Positions 47,362 through 56,969 of a stretch of DNA of 64,000 nt are shown one piece after another. The notes under the pieces were generated by a model. That model had not been told where the DNA came from. It saw only the letters and a program-made list of their open reading frames with translations, and searched no databases. Position 1 is the stretch's first letter. Each line of letters opens with the position of its first letter. This stretch comes from Mycobacterium sp. ITM-2016-00316 (GTDB taxonomy: Bacteria > Actinomycetota > Actinomycetes > Mycobacteriales > Mycobacteriaceae), in contig NZ_CP134398.1 in the NCBI RefSeq assembly GCF_002968335.2, positions 3,906,001-3,970,000 of the forward strand, in the 5' to 3' direction. The position numbers and the translations under genes are program-made.

Positions 47362-48270
47362 GTGCAGCACGTCGACTGCCCGTTCACGTACCTCAGCTAC
47401 GAACTCGGCGACCATGGCCGGGTTGCCGTCATCACGCTGGACCGTCCGAAGCAGCGCAATGCGCAGAATCGGGGAATGCTCGTCGAGTTGGGGTCGGCCT
47501 TCGAGACCGCCGAAGCCGACGACAACGTCCGGGTGGTGATCCTGCGGGGTGCGGGCCCGTCATTCTCCGCCGGCCACGACCTCGGTTCGTCCGACGACGT
47601 CCGCGAGCGCGCACCCGGCCCAGGCCAGCATCCGACGTACCAGTGCAACGGCGGGACCAAGGGTGGCGTGGAATCACGACACCGGCAGGAATGGCACTAC
47701 TTCTACGAGAACACCAAGCGATGGCGCAATCTACGCAAGATCACCATCGCCGAAGTGCATGGAGTGGTGCTATCAGCCGGTCTGATGCTGGCCTGGTGTT
47801 GCGATCTCATTGTCGCTGCCGAGGACACCGTGTTCGCGGACGTCGTCGGAACCCGATTGGGCATGTGCGGTGTGGAGTTTTTCGGCCATCCGTGGGAGTT
47901 CGGGCCACGAAAGGCCAAGGAGTTGTTGCTCACCGGGGACGCGCTCAGCGTCGACGAGGCCCATTCCCTCGGAATGGTAAGCAAGGTATTCCCCGACGAG
48001 GAGTTGTCGGACCGCACATCCGAATTCGCAGCCCGCATCGCCAAGCTGCCGACGGCGACCGCGCTGTTCATCAAGGAATCGGTGAACCAGACCGTCGACG
48101 CCATGGGGTTCACCACGGCGCTGGACGCATGCTTCACCATTCACCAGCTCAACCACGCGTACTGGTCCGAAGCGACCGGCAACCCCCTGGGCATCGGAAC
48201 CGTCGAACATGGGCTCGAGGACTGGCGCACCGCTCCGGAGATACTGCCCGCCGCCAAGAGCCGGCCCTGA
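47362..48270 (+). CDS. echA13: Enoyl-CoA hydratase/isomerase family protein (EchA13 type)
   Basis: A 302-residue crotonase-fold protein with [18 protein letters not shown], the CoA-binding/oxyanion [15 protein letters not shown] segment and [20 protein letters not shown]. It hydrates an enoyl-CoA in a beta-oxidation-like pathway. It corresponds to Rv1935c and is the first gene of the operon divergent from melF. Start GTG at 47362 with GAAGGGAG upstream. The region 85-110 ([20 protein letters not shown]) is longer than in typical hydratases, which could fit a bulky substrate. Confidence 0.88.
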   Translation: MQHVDCPFTYLSYELGDHGRVAVITLDRPKQRNAQNRGMLVELGSAFETAEADDNVRVVILRGAGPSFSAGHDLGSSDDVRERAPGPGQHPTYQCNGGTKGGVESRHRQEWHYFYENTKRWRNLRKITIAEVHGVVLSAGLMLAWCCDLIVAAEDTVFADVVGTRLGMCGVEFFGHPWEFGPRKAKELLLTGDALSVDEAHSLGMVSKVFPDEELSDRTSEFAARIAKLPTATALFIKESVNQTVDAMGFTTALDACFTIHQLNHAYWSEATGNPLGIGTVEHGLEDWRTAPEILPAAKSRP

Positions 48271-48286
48271 CCCGAGGGAACAGCAC

Positions 48287-49546
48287 ATGGACATCGACTA
48301 CCCGCCGCAAGCCGAGGTGTTCCGTACCCGCATCCGCGCGTTTCTCGCGCAGCACCTGCCACCGGACTGGTCCGGCGGCGGGTCGTTGCCGCCCGACGAG
48401 CGTGCGACTGCGGCCCGTCGATGGCGACGAGCGCTGGTGGACGGCGGTCTTGTCGCGGTGTCCTGGCCCAAGGAATACGGCGGCGCCGGTCTCTCTGTGA
48501 TCGAGCAGGTGGTGCTTGACGAGGAATTCGCCCGTGCAGGTGCCCCCGAACGGGCCGAGAATGATCTGCTGGGGATCGAACTGCTCGGCAACACACTGAT
48601 CGCGCTGGGCACCGAGGAACAGAAGAGACATTTCCTGCCGCGCATCCTGACCGCCGAAGACCGTTGGTGCCAGGGCTTCTCGGAGCCCGAAGCGGGATCT
48701 GACCTGGCGTCCGTGCGTACCGCGGCCGTGCGCGACGATGACGAGTGGGTGATCAACGGCCAGAAGATCTGGACGTCGGCGGGACCCACCGCCAATTGGA
48801 TCTTCGTGCTGGTGCGCACCGATCCTGCTGCCCCCAAACACCGGGGCCTGTCGCTGCTACTGGTACCGATCGACCAACCGGGCGTCGTCGTACGGCCGAT
48901 AGTCAACGCCGCCGGGCATGCATCGTTCAGCGAGGTCTTCTTCACCGACGCCCGCACGCCGGAACGCAACGTCGTCGGTGACGTCGGCGACGGGTGGTCG
49001 GCGGCGATGACGGTGCTCGGCTTCGAACGGGGGTCACAGGTCACGACGGCGGCGATCAACTTCGGGCGCGAGTTCGAGCGGCTGTGCGCGCTCGCGCGCG
49101 ACCGGGGACTGCTCGCCGATGCGCGTACTCGGGACGGGTTGGCGTGGTGCTATTCCCGTGTCCAGCTCATGCGTTATCAGGGCTACCGAGGTCTGACATT
49201 GTTGCTCGCCGGGCAACGGCCGGGTCGCGAAGCAGCCATCAGCAAGGTCATCTGGAGCGAGTATTTCCGTCGCTACACCGAGTTGGCCGTGGAGATACTC
49301 GGACTCGAGGCGCTGAGCCCCGCGGGGCCGGGCAACGGCGAAGCGCTCATCGTCCCGGAGCCGGGGACACCGAACTCTCCCGCCTGCTGGATGGACGAAA
49401 TGCTCTATGCGCGTGCCGCGACGATCTATGCGGGCAGCTCGCAGATCCAGCGCAACGTAATCGGTGAGCAGCTGTTGGGGCTGCCGAAGGAACCGGTCCG
49501 TGCCGATATCCGGGTACCCGCGGCAAGTCTGCGCGGGGGAAACTGA
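48287..49546 (+). CDS. fadE17: Acyl-CoA dehydrogenase (FadE17 type)
   Basis: A 419-residue FAD-dependent dehydrogenase: [20 protein letters not shown] (flavin-contacting region), [20 protein letters not shown], and [20 protein letters not shown] at the C-terminus. In M. tuberculosis the steroid-type FadE proteins work as alpha2beta2 heteromers, and FadE17 pairs with FadE18; the adjacent gene fits that. ATG at 48287 with GAGGGAACA upstream; the stop is one base before the next start. Confidence 0.9.
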   Translation: MDIDYPPQAEVFRTRIRAFLAQHLPPDWSGGGSLPPDERATAARRWRRALVDGGLVAVSWPKEYGGAGLSVIEQVVLDEEFARAGAPERAENDLLGIELLGNTLIALGTEEQKRHFLPRILTAEDRWCQGFSEPEAGSDLASVRTAAVRDDDEWVINGQKIWTSAGPTANWIFVLVRTDPAAPKHRGLSLLLVPIDQPGVVVRPIVNAAGHASFSEVFFTDARTPERNVVGDVGDGWSAAMTVLGFERGSQVTTAAINFGREFERLCALARDRGLLADARTRDGLAWCYSRVQLMRYQGYRGLTLLLAGQRPGREAAISKVIWSEYFRRYTELAVEILGLEALSPAGPGNGEALIVPEPGTPNSPACWMDEMLYARAATIYAGSSQIQRNVIGEQLLGLPKEPVRADIRVPAASLRGGN

Positions 49547-49547
49547 G

Positions 49548-50645
49548 ATGGACTTTCGCTACAGCACCGAACATGACGACTTGCGTGCCTCCCTGCGGGG
49601 CCTACTGCTGGCCGCGGCGCCCGTTACGCGGGTTCGTGAAGTAGCCGCGGACGACGGTCACGACCGGGAGCTCTGGCGGCGGCTGTGTCGCGATCTGGAG
49701 CTCCCCGCGCTGCACCTGCCGCTCGACGCCGGCGGTGCCGGCGGCACCCTGGTCGAGGCTGCCATCGCGTTCGAGGAGCTCGGCCGGGCGCTGGCCCCGG
49801 TGCCCTTGGCGGCCACAGTGTTCGCGATCGAAGCCGTGCGACGGATGGGTGACGAGGAGCAGCGGGCCCGGCTGCTTCCCGGATTGCTGAGCGGAGCACA
49901 GGCCGGGACGCTCGCGGCCGCGGGACCAGATGTCACCGACCACGCGGCGGTGACCGTGCGAGTCGACCAGCTCGACGGCCGGACCGTGCTCACCGGAGAC
50001 GTGTCCCCCGTGCTGCACGGGCACGTCGCCGACCTTTTCGTGGTGCCCGCGGCGATCGACGGCCGGGTGGTCCTGCATGTGGTGGCGTCCGGCGCGCCCG
50101 GGGTCGCAGTGGAACGCCTGTCCTCGTTCGACGCCACGCGGCCAGTCGCACGATTGCGGCTGGATCGGGCGCCGGCCGAGTCGCTCACCGCCGGCCCACC
50201 GGACGGAATCGAGCAGGTGCTTGATACCGCTCGGGTGCTGCTGGCCGCCGAGATGCTCGGTGGTGCAGAGCGATGTCTGGCGATGGCGGTCGAATATGCC
50301 CGCAGCCGTAGGCAGTTCGATAGAGCGATCGGGTCATTTCAGGCGGTCAAACACCTGTGTGCCGAGATGTCGATCGAGATCGACGCCACCCGTGCGGCGG
50401 TCATGTTCGCCGCCATGAGCGCGGCAGACCCCGACGAACTGCGGATCACCGGACCGCTGGCCAAGGCGCAGGCCGCCGATACCTTCACCCTGTGCGCCGG
50501 TGCCGCGTTCCAGATCCACGGCGGAATCGCGTTCACCTGGGAACACGACATGCACCTGTACTTCCGCAGGGCCAAGACCACCGAGGCCCTCTTCGGCGGC
50601 AGCGCATACCACCGCAGCGTGCTCGCCGACCGCATAGGCCTCTAG
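49548..50645 (+). CDS. fadE18: Acyl-CoA dehydrogenase (FadE18 type)
   Basis: A 365-residue acyl-CoA dehydrogenase partner subunit, with a divergent N-terminal half (LHLPLDAGGAGGTLVEAAIA) and a better conserved C-terminal helical domain (AMAVEYARSRRQFDRAIGSF, IHGGIAFTWEHDMHLYFRRA). Such sequences are typical of the second chain in heteromeric FadE pairs acting on steroid or branched acyl-CoAs. It begins one base after fadE17 (TGA G ATG). Confidence 0.9.
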   Translation: MDFRYSTEHDDLRASLRGLLLAAAPVTRVREVAADDGHDRELWRRLCRDLELPALHLPLDAGGAGGTLVEAAIAFEELGRALAPVPLAATVFAIEAVRRMGDEEQRARLLPGLLSGAQAGTLAAAGPDVTDHAAVTVRVDQLDGRTVLTGDVSPVLHGHVADLFVVPAAIDGRVVLHVVASGAPGVAVERLSSFDATRPVARLRLDRAPAESLTAGPPDGIEQVLDTARVLLAAEMLGGAERCLAMAVEYARSRRQFDRAIGSFQAVKHLCAEMSIEIDATRAAVMFAAMSAADPDELRITGPLAKAQAADTFTLCAGAAFQIHGGIAFTWEHDMHLYFRRAKTTEALFGGSAYHRSVLADRIGL

Positions 50646-50669
50646 ACCCTCAGCCCCAGAGGAGCCGAC

Positions 50670-52199
50670 ATGAACACCGGGATCACCCTGAGCGATGTTC
50701 TCACCCGCCATGCATTGGTCCGGCCCCACGCATGTGCTTTCGTCGACCCGAAGCGTCGGGTGACCTTCGGCGAGCTCAACCAACGTGTGACACGACTGGC
50801 GAACGCGCTGGCGACGCGCGGGATCCGACCCGGCGACCGGGTCGCCGTCATCGGCTACAACAGCATCGAACTCGTCGAATCCTGGCTTGCCGCCCTGCGT
50901 CTGGGCGCCATCGCGGTGCCGGTGAACTTTCGGCTCGTCGCCGAGGAGATCGCCTACGTGCTCGCCGACAGCGGAGCTGCCGCCGTCATCGTGGATGCCG
51001 CGCTCGAACCAACGGTGGCGCGAGTGCGTTCGCGCTTGCCGGCTCTGCTCACCGTGCTGACCATCGGCCCGGACCTGGAGCAGATCCTCAGCGGTGCAGA
51101 ACCCGATGTCCCGCACATCGCCGTCGGTGACGACGCCCCAGCATTCATCATGTACACGTCAGGGACAACCGGCTTCCCGAAGGGTGCGGTGCTCACCCAC
51201 CGCAACCTCTACCTGCACGCCTACAGTTCGATCGCCACAGTCGGCCATCGAAGCGACGACACCTGCTGGATGGCGGTGGCACCCCTGTTCCACACCGCCG
51301 GCGCATCGGGCATGCTGCCGATGTTCCTGACTGGCGGCACCGCCGTCATTACGCCCTCGGTCGGCTTCGACCCCGACGCCATCATGAGCACCATCGTCGA
51401 CGAACACGTCACCTCCTGCTGGATGACCCCGACTCAATGGCAGAGCGTGTTCGCGTTGCCGGACCTGGCGTCACGGGATGTCTCGCGACTTCGCCGCGTC
51501 TGGTGGGGCGCCGCGCCAGCGTCCACGCCGCTGCTACGCAAAATGGTCGAGACCTTCGACAACGCCGAGATCATCGCGGCGTTCGGACAGACCGAATGCA
51601 GCCCCATCACCTGCCTGCTGCGCGGTGAGGACTCGATCCGCAAGATCGGTTCGGTGGGCATTCCGATGCTCAACGTCGAGATTCGCATCGTGGACGACGA
51701 GATGAACGACGTAGCCCGAGGTGAGGTGGGCGAGATCGTCTATCTCGGTCCGTTGGTGATGAAGGAATACTGGAACAAGGCGACCGAGACCACCGAAGCG
51801 TTTCGCGGCGGATGGTTCCACTCCGGAGACCTCGTACGACAAGACGCAGAAGGCTACGTATACGTCGTCGACCGGAAGAAGGACATGATCATCTCCGGTG
51901 GCGAGAACATCTACAGCGCCGAGGTGGAAAACGTTGTCGCGGCGCATCACAAGGTTGCCGAGGTCGCGGTAATAGGTGTACCGCACCCGAAATGGGGCGA
52001 AATCCCGATCGCGGTGGTCGTGCCGCGCGAGACTTCCGATCCACCGACCGATGCTGAGATCGAGGCACACTGCCGCGCGCATCTCGCCCACTACAAACGA
52101 CCGCAGCAGCTCGTGATTGTCGAAACGTTGCCCCGGAACCCTGGCGGAAAAGTTCTCAAGGGCAAACTACGCGACGAACACGCCGCCAGAGGCTCCTAG
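50670..52199 (+). CDS. Fatty-acid/acyl-CoA synthetase (FadD-type)
   Basis: A 509-residue adenylate-forming ligase with the AMP-binding P-loop YTSGTTGFPKGAVLTHRN, AFGQTECSP, the hinge-side GWFHSGDLVRQDAEGYVYVV and DRKKDMIISGGENIYSAEVE, and the C-terminal lysine in NPGGKVLKGKLR. It activates a carboxylic acid as its CoA thioester, presumably the substrate of the two FadE proteins and EchA13 in this operon (24-bp gap). I do not recall a ligase adjacent to Rv1933c, so this may be an addition relative to M. tuberculosis. Confidence 0.9.
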   Translation: MNTGITLSDVLTRHALVRPHACAFVDPKRRVTFGELNQRVTRLANALATRGIRPGDRVAVIGYNSIELVESWLAALRLGAIAVPVNFRLVAEEIAYVLADSGAAAVIVDAALEPTVARVRSRLPALLTVLTIGPDLEQILSGAEPDVPHIAVGDDAPAFIMYTSGTTGFPKGAVLTHRNLYLHAYSSIATVGHRSDDTCWMAVAPLFHTAGASGMLPMFLTGGTAVITPSVGFDPDAIMSTIVDEHVTSCWMTPTQWQSVFALPDLASRDVSRLRRVWWGAAPASTPLLRKMVETFDNAEIIAAFGQTECSPITCLLRGEDSIRKIGSVGIPMLNVEIRIVDDEMNDVARGEVGEIVYLGPLVMKEYWNKATETTEAFRGGWFHSGDLVRQDAEGYVYVVDRKKDMIISGGENIYSAEVENVVAAHHKVAEVAVIGVPHPKWGEIPIAVVVPRETSDPPTDAEIEAHCRAHLAHYKRPQQLVIVETLPRNPGGKVLKGKLRDEHAARGS

Positions 52200-52234
52200 T
52201 TCCCGACGGGCGGCGATCGAGTCGCGCCGGATAC

Positions 52235-52708
52235 TCAGTGGGTTTCGTACCGCTCGGCCAGACCCGTCAGCGTGGACTCGATGCCCTCGGCGTTCTTCTT
52301 GTGGAACCCGAGCAGTTCCACCACGAACGGCACCTTGGCCGTCGAATAATCGAATGTCTCGGTGACCTTCGTGGTGCCGGGACTCACCTCGGTGAGTTCC
52401 CAGCGCCACCGATGGCCCAATGGGTGCTCCCATTCGACGAGGTGATTCTCCTGTACCGCGGTGGCCTTCGAGGTGATCGAGTAGGGCAGGCCGTACTGCG
52501 TCATGGCAACAGTGAACTTGTCGCCCTCGGTGAGCCGGTGCGGCCCCTTCACGTCGGCATCTCGCACGGTTCCCGAACCGTCGAGATCGTGGTGCCGGTG
52601 CGGGTCGGCGATCTGGTCGAACAGCGCCGCGACCGGGGCGGCCACCTGGACACTGCGGCTCACGGTGCGCGGCCCGGCGTCTTCTGTCTTCAGTGTTGAC
52701 GTGGTCAT
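52235..52708 (-). CDS. SRPBCC-family protein
   Basis: A 157-residue START/Bet v1-like (SRPBCC) protein: VSRSVQVAAPVAALFDQIAD at the start, WEHPLGHRWRWELTEVSPGT and a long C-terminal helix (LGFHKKNAEGIESTLTGLAE). The fold binds hydrophobic ligands; no specific role is apparent. It converges with the ligase gene and precedes the inositol ABC genes by 115 bp on the same strand, but probably belongs to neither operon. Confidence 0.8.
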   Translation of the reverse strand: MTTSTLKTEDAGPRTVSRSVQVAAPVAALFDQIADPHRHHDLDGSGTVRDADVKGPHRLTEGDKFTVAMTQYGLPYSITSKATAVQENHLVEWEHPLGHRWRWELTEVSPGTTKVTETFDYSTAKVPFVVELLGFHKKNAEGIESTLTGLAERYETH

Positions 52709-52823
52709 GGGAGTCCCTATACCCGGCGGATGCCGCCGCTACACAGCGCCGGTGCGCCCGACCGGATACGCCATCGGCGCGGTACCCCGGCGAACCGGAG
52801 GACCGCGCCGAGGTCGTCAGGGG

Positions 52824-53642
52824 CTATTTGCGGCCGAGCTCATGGGACAGCGCCTGCAGCTCATCGCCGCCGGCCATCTGCTGGGTCAGGTGCTCCAGCG
52901 AGATCTCGTCATACGTGCAGTCCAGCTTCTGGCGTCCGCGGTTGAGCAGGACGAAGTGATCGCCGACCATGTGCGCGTGATGCGGGTTGTGGGTGATGAA
53001 CACAACACCGAAGCCGGCGTCCCTGGCGGCGGTGATGTACTTCAACACCACGCCGGACTGCTTGACACCGAGAGCCGCGGTCGGCTCGTCGAGGATCAGT
53101 ACCCGCGCACCGAAGAACACGGCCCGCGCGATCGCGACGCACTGACGCTGGCCACCGGACAGCGACCCGATCGGCGCGTCCACATCGGGTAACTCGATAC
53201 CCATCTTCGACAGCTCGGTCAAGGTGGTGGCCCGCATCGCGTTCGCGTCCAGCGACCACGGGAACGACTTCTTGCGCACCTCCTGGCCGAGGAAGAAGTT
53301 GCGCCACACCGGCATCAGCGGAACCACGGCGAGATTCTGGTAGACCGTCGCGATGCCCTTGCCCAGCGCGTCGGCCGGCGACGAGAACTTCGTGGCCTCA
53401 CCGTCGACCAGGAGCTCGCCCTCGGTCTGCTGGTGCAGGCCGGCGATGATCTTGATCAGCGTCGACTTGCCCGCGCCGTTGTCACCGAGGATGCCGGTCA
53501 CCTGGCCGGCGTGCACCCGCAGACTGATGTCCTTGAGCGCGGTGATGTTCCCGTAGGACTTGCCGACATTGCGTAGCTCGACCAGCGGCACCTTGCGGTC
53601 GGCCGCGGCCTCGTTGCTGGGGGATTCGACTGTTGCGGTCAT
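52824..53642 (-). CDS. Sugar/inositol ABC transporter ATP-binding protein
   Basis: A 272-residue ABC ATPase: Walker A GDNGAGKSTL, signature LSGGQRQCVAIARA, Walker B VLILDEPTAAL, switch histidine in FITHNPHHAH. It has a single nucleotide-binding domain, as in FrcA/IatA-like short forms, unlike the duplicated RbsA/MglA. It energises the permease encoded 4 bp upstream. It is the last gene of the binding protein-permease-ATPase operon beside the iol genes, so myo-inositol or a related polyol is the likely cargo. Confidence 0.9.
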   Translation of the reverse strand: MTATVESPSNEAAADRKVPLVELRNVGKSYGNITALKDISLRVHAGQVTGILGDNGAGKSTLIKIIAGLHQQTEGELLVDGEATKFSSPADALGKGIATVYQNLAVVPLMPVWRNFFLGQEVRKKSFPWSLDANAMRATTLTELSKMGIELPDVDAPIGSLSGGQRQCVAIARAVFFGARVLILDEPTAALGVKQSGVVLKYITAARDAGFGVVFITHNPHHAHMVGDHFVLLNRGRQKLDCTYDEISLEHLTQQMAGGDELQALSHELGRK

Positions 53643-53646
53643 CAGA

Positions 53647-54708
53647 TCACTTCTTCGCTGCGTAGTTACGGAAGGCGTTGTTGGCGATCACCGCGAAGAG
53701 CAGCATGCCGCCCAGGAAGAACTTGAACCAGTCGGGGTCCCAGCCCGCATAGACGATGCCCTGGTTGGTCATGCCGAAGATGAACGCGCCGATGGCCGCG
53801 CCGATCGCGGTGCCGTAGCCACCGGTCAGCAGGCAGCCGCCGATGACCGCGGCGATGATGTAGAAGAACTCGTTGCCGATGCCCTGACCGGACTGCACGG
53901 TGTTGAACGCGAACAGCAGGTGCATGCCCACGAACCAGGCGCAGAACCCGACGAACATGAACAGGCCGATCTTGACCTTGGTCACCGGAATACCAATGGC
54001 CCTGGCACTTTCGGCGTCCCCACCGACCGCGAAGATCCAGTTGCCGATCTTCGTCTTGAACAGCACCCAGGTGGCCACGACGGTGAACAGGATCCACCAG
54101 AGCACGGTGACGCGGATTCCGACGCCGGCCACGGTGAACGTCGAGGAGAACACCTTCTGCGCGGAGTCCCAGCCGTCCATATCGCTGACACTCTGGGTGG
54201 CGACCTGTCCCGCAACGAGTTTCGTCACGGCCAGGTTGATACCGGCAAGCATGAAGAACGAACTCAGCGTGATCAGGAAGCTGGGGATCTTGGTCTTCAT
54301 CACCAGAAAACCGTTGAGGAAACCGACTCCGAGCGCGAGTACCAGCGCCAGTGCCGCCCCGACCCAGAGGTTGAGGTGCAGGTTGAACGCGAGCATCGAG
54401 GCCGCCAGCGAACTGAAGGTCACCGCCACGCCGGCCGACAGGTCGAACTCGCCACCGATCATCAGGACCGCCACACCGCAGGCCATGATGCCGATGGTGC
54501 TGCTGGCGTAGAGCACGGTCGCCAGCGACGACGCCTCACGGAACGGGGGCGCGACGATGAAGAACGCGATGAAGATTCCGATCGCACCGATACCTGCGCC
54601 CATCTCGGGCCGGATCAGGAACCGCTGTAGACGATTTCGTTCCTTGACCCGCTCGTCGCGCACCACGGTGTGGTTGGCGACGTCGAGCGCCTCCTGAGTA
54701 GTCATCAC
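53647..54708 (-). CDS. Sugar/inositol ABC transporter permease (RbsC-like)
   Basis: A 353-residue integral membrane protein of the carbohydrate-uptake-2 permease family, with about ten hydrophobic stretches, GGEFDLSAGVAVTFSSLAAS near the N-terminal third and ARAIGIPVTKVKIGLFMFVG in the ATPase-contact region. It forms the channel for the importer. Gap to the binding-protein gene 25 bp, to the ATPase gene 4 bp. Confidence 0.91.
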   Translation of the reverse strand: MMTTQEALDVANHTVVRDERVKERNRLQRFLIRPEMGAGIGAIGIFIAFFIVAPPFREASSLATVLYASSTIGIMACGVAVLMIGGEFDLSAGVAVTFSSLAASMLAFNLHLNLWVGAALALVLALGVGFLNGFLVMKTKIPSFLITLSSFFMLAGINLAVTKLVAGQVATQSVSDMDGWDSAQKVFSSTFTVAGVGIRVTVLWWILFTVVATWVLFKTKIGNWIFAVGGDAESARAIGIPVTKVKIGLFMFVGFCAWFVGMHLLFAFNTVQSGQGIGNEFFYIIAAVIGGCLLTGGYGTAIGAAIGAFIFGMTNQGIVYAGWDPDWFKFFLGGMLLFAVIANNAFRNYAAKK

Positions 54709-54733
54709 ATTCCTTCCTGCGCGCGAGCGGTCA

Positions 54734-55720
54734 TCAGCGCGTGCCGGCCTTGGCGTACTCGGCGACCGCGTCGATATTGGACTTGTCGATGAACGCCGGA
54801 CCGGTCAAGGTCGGCTGACCGCCGCCGATCACGTTTCCGTTGCTCAGGTACAGCCACAGCGAATCGACGGCGAGGTAGCCCTGGAGAAAGGGTTGCTGGT
54901 CCACGGCCCACTGGACGTCGCCGCCCTGAATCGCCTCGACCAGAGCGGCATTGGTGTCGAAGGTGCCGATCTTGGCGGTGCTGCCCGCGTTCTTGGCCGA
55001 CTGCACTGCCGTGAGCGCGAACGGGGCGCCGAGGGCCACCACGTAGTCGATGCCCGGATCCTGCTGCAGCTTGGCGGTGATGGTGGACTCCACCGACGGC
55101 ATGTCCTTGCCGTTGACGTTCAGGATCTCGGTCGCGGGGAAGGTCTCCTTGACCCCGGCGCAGCGTGCTTCCAGATCGACGTGACCCTGTTCCTGGATCA
55201 CGCAGATCGCCTTGGTGGCACCCTCCTGCGTGAGGCGCTCCCCGACGCCCTGACCGGCGATCCGGCCGTCCTGACCGAAGTACTCCTTGACGCCCATGGG
55301 CTTCCAGGCATCCATCCCCGCGTTGAAGGCGACCACCGGAATGTTCTTCGCCTCCGCGGCCTGCACCGCCGCTTGCATGGCGTCGGGCTTGGCCAAGGTG
55401 AGCGCGATGCCGTCGACATCGCTGTCGACCGCGCTCTGGACCAGGTTGGCCTGGTTCGGCGCCTCGGGGTCGTTGGAGTAGCGCAGTTCGATGTTGTCCT
55501 TCTTGGCCGCCGCCTCGGCGCCCTTGCGGATCAGGTCCCAGAACGAGTCACCGGGCACCTCGTGGGTGATCATCGCGATCGTCATGCGCGGGGTGTCGAC
55601 GGTGCCGCCGCCGCTACCCTCGCCGGCGCCGTCCTGCTTGCCGCCGCTGGACGAACACGCCACCATGCTCAACGCCATTACGCCCGCTCCGGCCAGTACC
55701 GCGAGCCGCTTCAACGCCAT
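54734..55720 (-). CDS. Sugar/inositol ABC transporter substrate-binding lipoprotein
   Basis: A 328-residue type I periplasmic-binding protein with a lipoprotein signal (ALSMVACSSSGG, lipobox Cys at about 22) and ribose-binding-like segments (MTIAMITHEVPGDSFWDLIR, SDVDGIALTLAKPDAMQAAV, VDQQPFLQGYLAVDSLWLYL). It would capture inositol or a sugar outside the membrane. The ATG at 55720 has GAGGAG upstream; the longer frame is rejected. An IolR-type box lies 116 bp upstream next to a TTGACT -35 hexamer. Confidence 0.9.
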   Translation of the reverse strand: MALKRLAVLAGAGVMALSMVACSSSGGKQDGAGEGSGGGTVDTPRMTIAMITHEVPGDSFWDLIRKGAEAAAKKDNIELRYSNDPEAPNQANLVQSAVDSDVDGIALTLAKPDAMQAAVQAAEAKNIPVVAFNAGMDAWKPMGVKEYFGQDGRIAGQGVGERLTQEGATKAICVIQEQGHVDLEARCAGVKETFPATEILNVNGKDMPSVESTITAKLQQDPGIDYVVALGAPFALTAVQSAKNAGSTAKIGTFDTNAALVEAIQGGDVQWAVDQQPFLQGYLAVDSLWLYLSNGNVIGGGQPTLTGPAFIDKSNIDAVAEYAKAGTR

Positions 55721-55835
55721 TGTTTCTCCTCGTTTCAAGATCGCCGTGTCGCCCACATCGGCCCGGCGGACCGAGTGCCGGACGCTACGCCTGCACAGTT
55801 GATGTAATACGGCTCACACCGGAAAGTCAACACTT

Positions 55836-55845
55836 TGTCCTGACA
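55836..55845 (+). promoter_or_regulatory. IolR-type operator upstream of the ABC importer
   Basis: TGTCCTGACA exactly fits KGWCHTRACA, the IolR motif I recall from Corynebacterium glutamicum. It is the core of TTTGTCCTGACATT (55834-55847), whose complement recurs at 59605-59618. On the minus strand the box is followed 4 nt after AAA by TTGACT, a -35-like hexamer, with TATTAC about 15 bp further on. Confidence 0.62.
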
Positions 55846-56877
55846 TTAGGACTGCAAGTCATTTACTCGTTCCATTTCCGCAGGCCGGTCCCCGGGAGTG
55901 CCCGTCGAACCTCGCACGACGAGCGTCGGCTCACGCACCACGTCCACCACCCCGCCGGGCCCGTCCGGACCATCGAGGCGGCCGACCAACCGCCGCACCG
56001 CCGCCGCCGCCAATCCCGTGGCGTCCTGGCGCACCGTGGTCAGATCCACGTGTGCAAGCCCGGCAAGCGGGCTGTCGTCGAAGCCGAGAACCGATATCTG
56101 TTGCGGCACCGACACTCCCGCACGAATCAGGACATCTAGCACACCAAGGGCGCAACGGTCGTTGAACGCGAAGACCGCGGTGGGCAGCTCGGATTCGGCC
56201 AGCATCGCGATCGCGGCCGCAGCGCCCTCGCGCTCGGTGAGCCCGCCGGAACGAACCTCCAACGTCACCCCGGCGGCATCGGCGGCCCGCCGGCAGCCCC
56301 GCAGCCGCTCGGCCGCGCCCGGCGCCCGGCCACCGTCGAGATAGACGATCCGGCGGTGGCCGAGCCCGATCAGGTGCTCGGCACCGAGCAGAGCGCCGGC
56401 GGCATCGTCGCTGCGCACGGCGTCGACACCGCGGATCCGGCGGGCGAGCACCACCACCGGCACCCGCATGGCCAGCTCGATCATGCGCCGCGCCGGCGCC
56501 TCCGGGCCGATCAGCACCAGGCCCTCGCACTGCTCATCGATCAGCGTGCGCAACGCACGAGTCTCGTCGCGGTGCGGGGTGATGGCACTGAGTACCACGT
56601 CATAGCCGAGCTCGTCGGCCGCGACGTAGACGCCGTCGACGAGATCGGCATGAAACTCCTGGCCGGCGGTGAAGGTGACGCCGATGAGCTTGGTGCGCAG
56701 CTGGCGCAGCCTGCGCGCCCGGTGATCGGGCCGGTACCCGAGTGCGTCGGCGGCCCGGCGCACCCGGTCACGCGTCTGCTCGCTGGCACCCGGCGCATCA
56801 CGCATGACGATCGAGACCAGCGCGCGCGACACACCGGCGCGGGTGGCCACGTCCTCAAGCGTCGGGCGTCGTTGCAC
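55846..56877 (-). CDS. LacI-family transcriptional repressor
   Basis: A 343-residue LacI protein: helix-turn-helix at residues 5-30 (TLEDVATRAGVSRALVSIVM), hinge RRAADALGYRPDHRARRLRQ, effector domain with CEGLVLIGPEAP, FAFNDRCALGVLDVL and ISVLGFDDSPLAGLAHVDLT. It diverges from iolG and two perfect CTAGAACGTTCTAG operators lie between them, so it should repress both itself and the iolG operon. The effector is probably an inositol-related compound. Its stop codon abuts the IolR box of the importer. Confidence 0.92.
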   Translation of the reverse strand: MQRRPTLEDVATRAGVSRALVSIVMRDAPGASEQTRDRVRRAADALGYRPDHRARRLRQLRTKLIGVTFTAGQEFHADLVDGVYVAADELGYDVVLSAITPHRDETRALRTLIDEQCEGLVLIGPEAPARRMIELAMRVPVVVLARRIRGVDAVRSDDAAGALLGAEHLIGLGHRRIVYLDGGRAPGAAERLRGCRRAADAAGVTLEVRSGGLTEREGAAAAIAMLAESELPTAVFAFNDRCALGVLDVLIRAGVSVPQQISVLGFDDSPLAGLAHVDLTTVRQDATGLAAAAVRRLVGRLDGPDGPGGVVDVVREPTLVVRGSTGTPGDRPAEMERVNDLQS

Positions 56878-56885
56878 ATGTGGAT

Positions 56886-56901
56886 CCTAGAACGTTCTAG
56901 G
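56886..56901. promoter_or_regulatory. LacI-type operator 1
   Basis: CCTAGAACGTTCTAGG is a perfect 16-bp palindrome with a central CG, the hallmark of LacI-family sites. It lies 9 bp upstream of the repressor start, so it is autoregulatory. A partial third copy (GGAACGTTGTT) directly adjoins. Confidence 0.8.
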
Positions 56902-56940
56902 AACGTTGTTGACGAAACACGCCCGATCCGCTTACCGTCC

Positions 56941-56954
56941 CTAGAACGTTCTAG
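56941..56954. promoter_or_regulatory. LacI-type operator 2
   Basis: CTAGAACGTTCTAG, a perfect 14-bp palindrome identical to the core of operator 1 and 54 bp from it centre to centre, 15 bp before the iolG start. Two identical sites at about five helical turns could allow looping. Confidence 0.8.
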
Positions 56955-56969
56955 TCGATCGGAGTCCCC

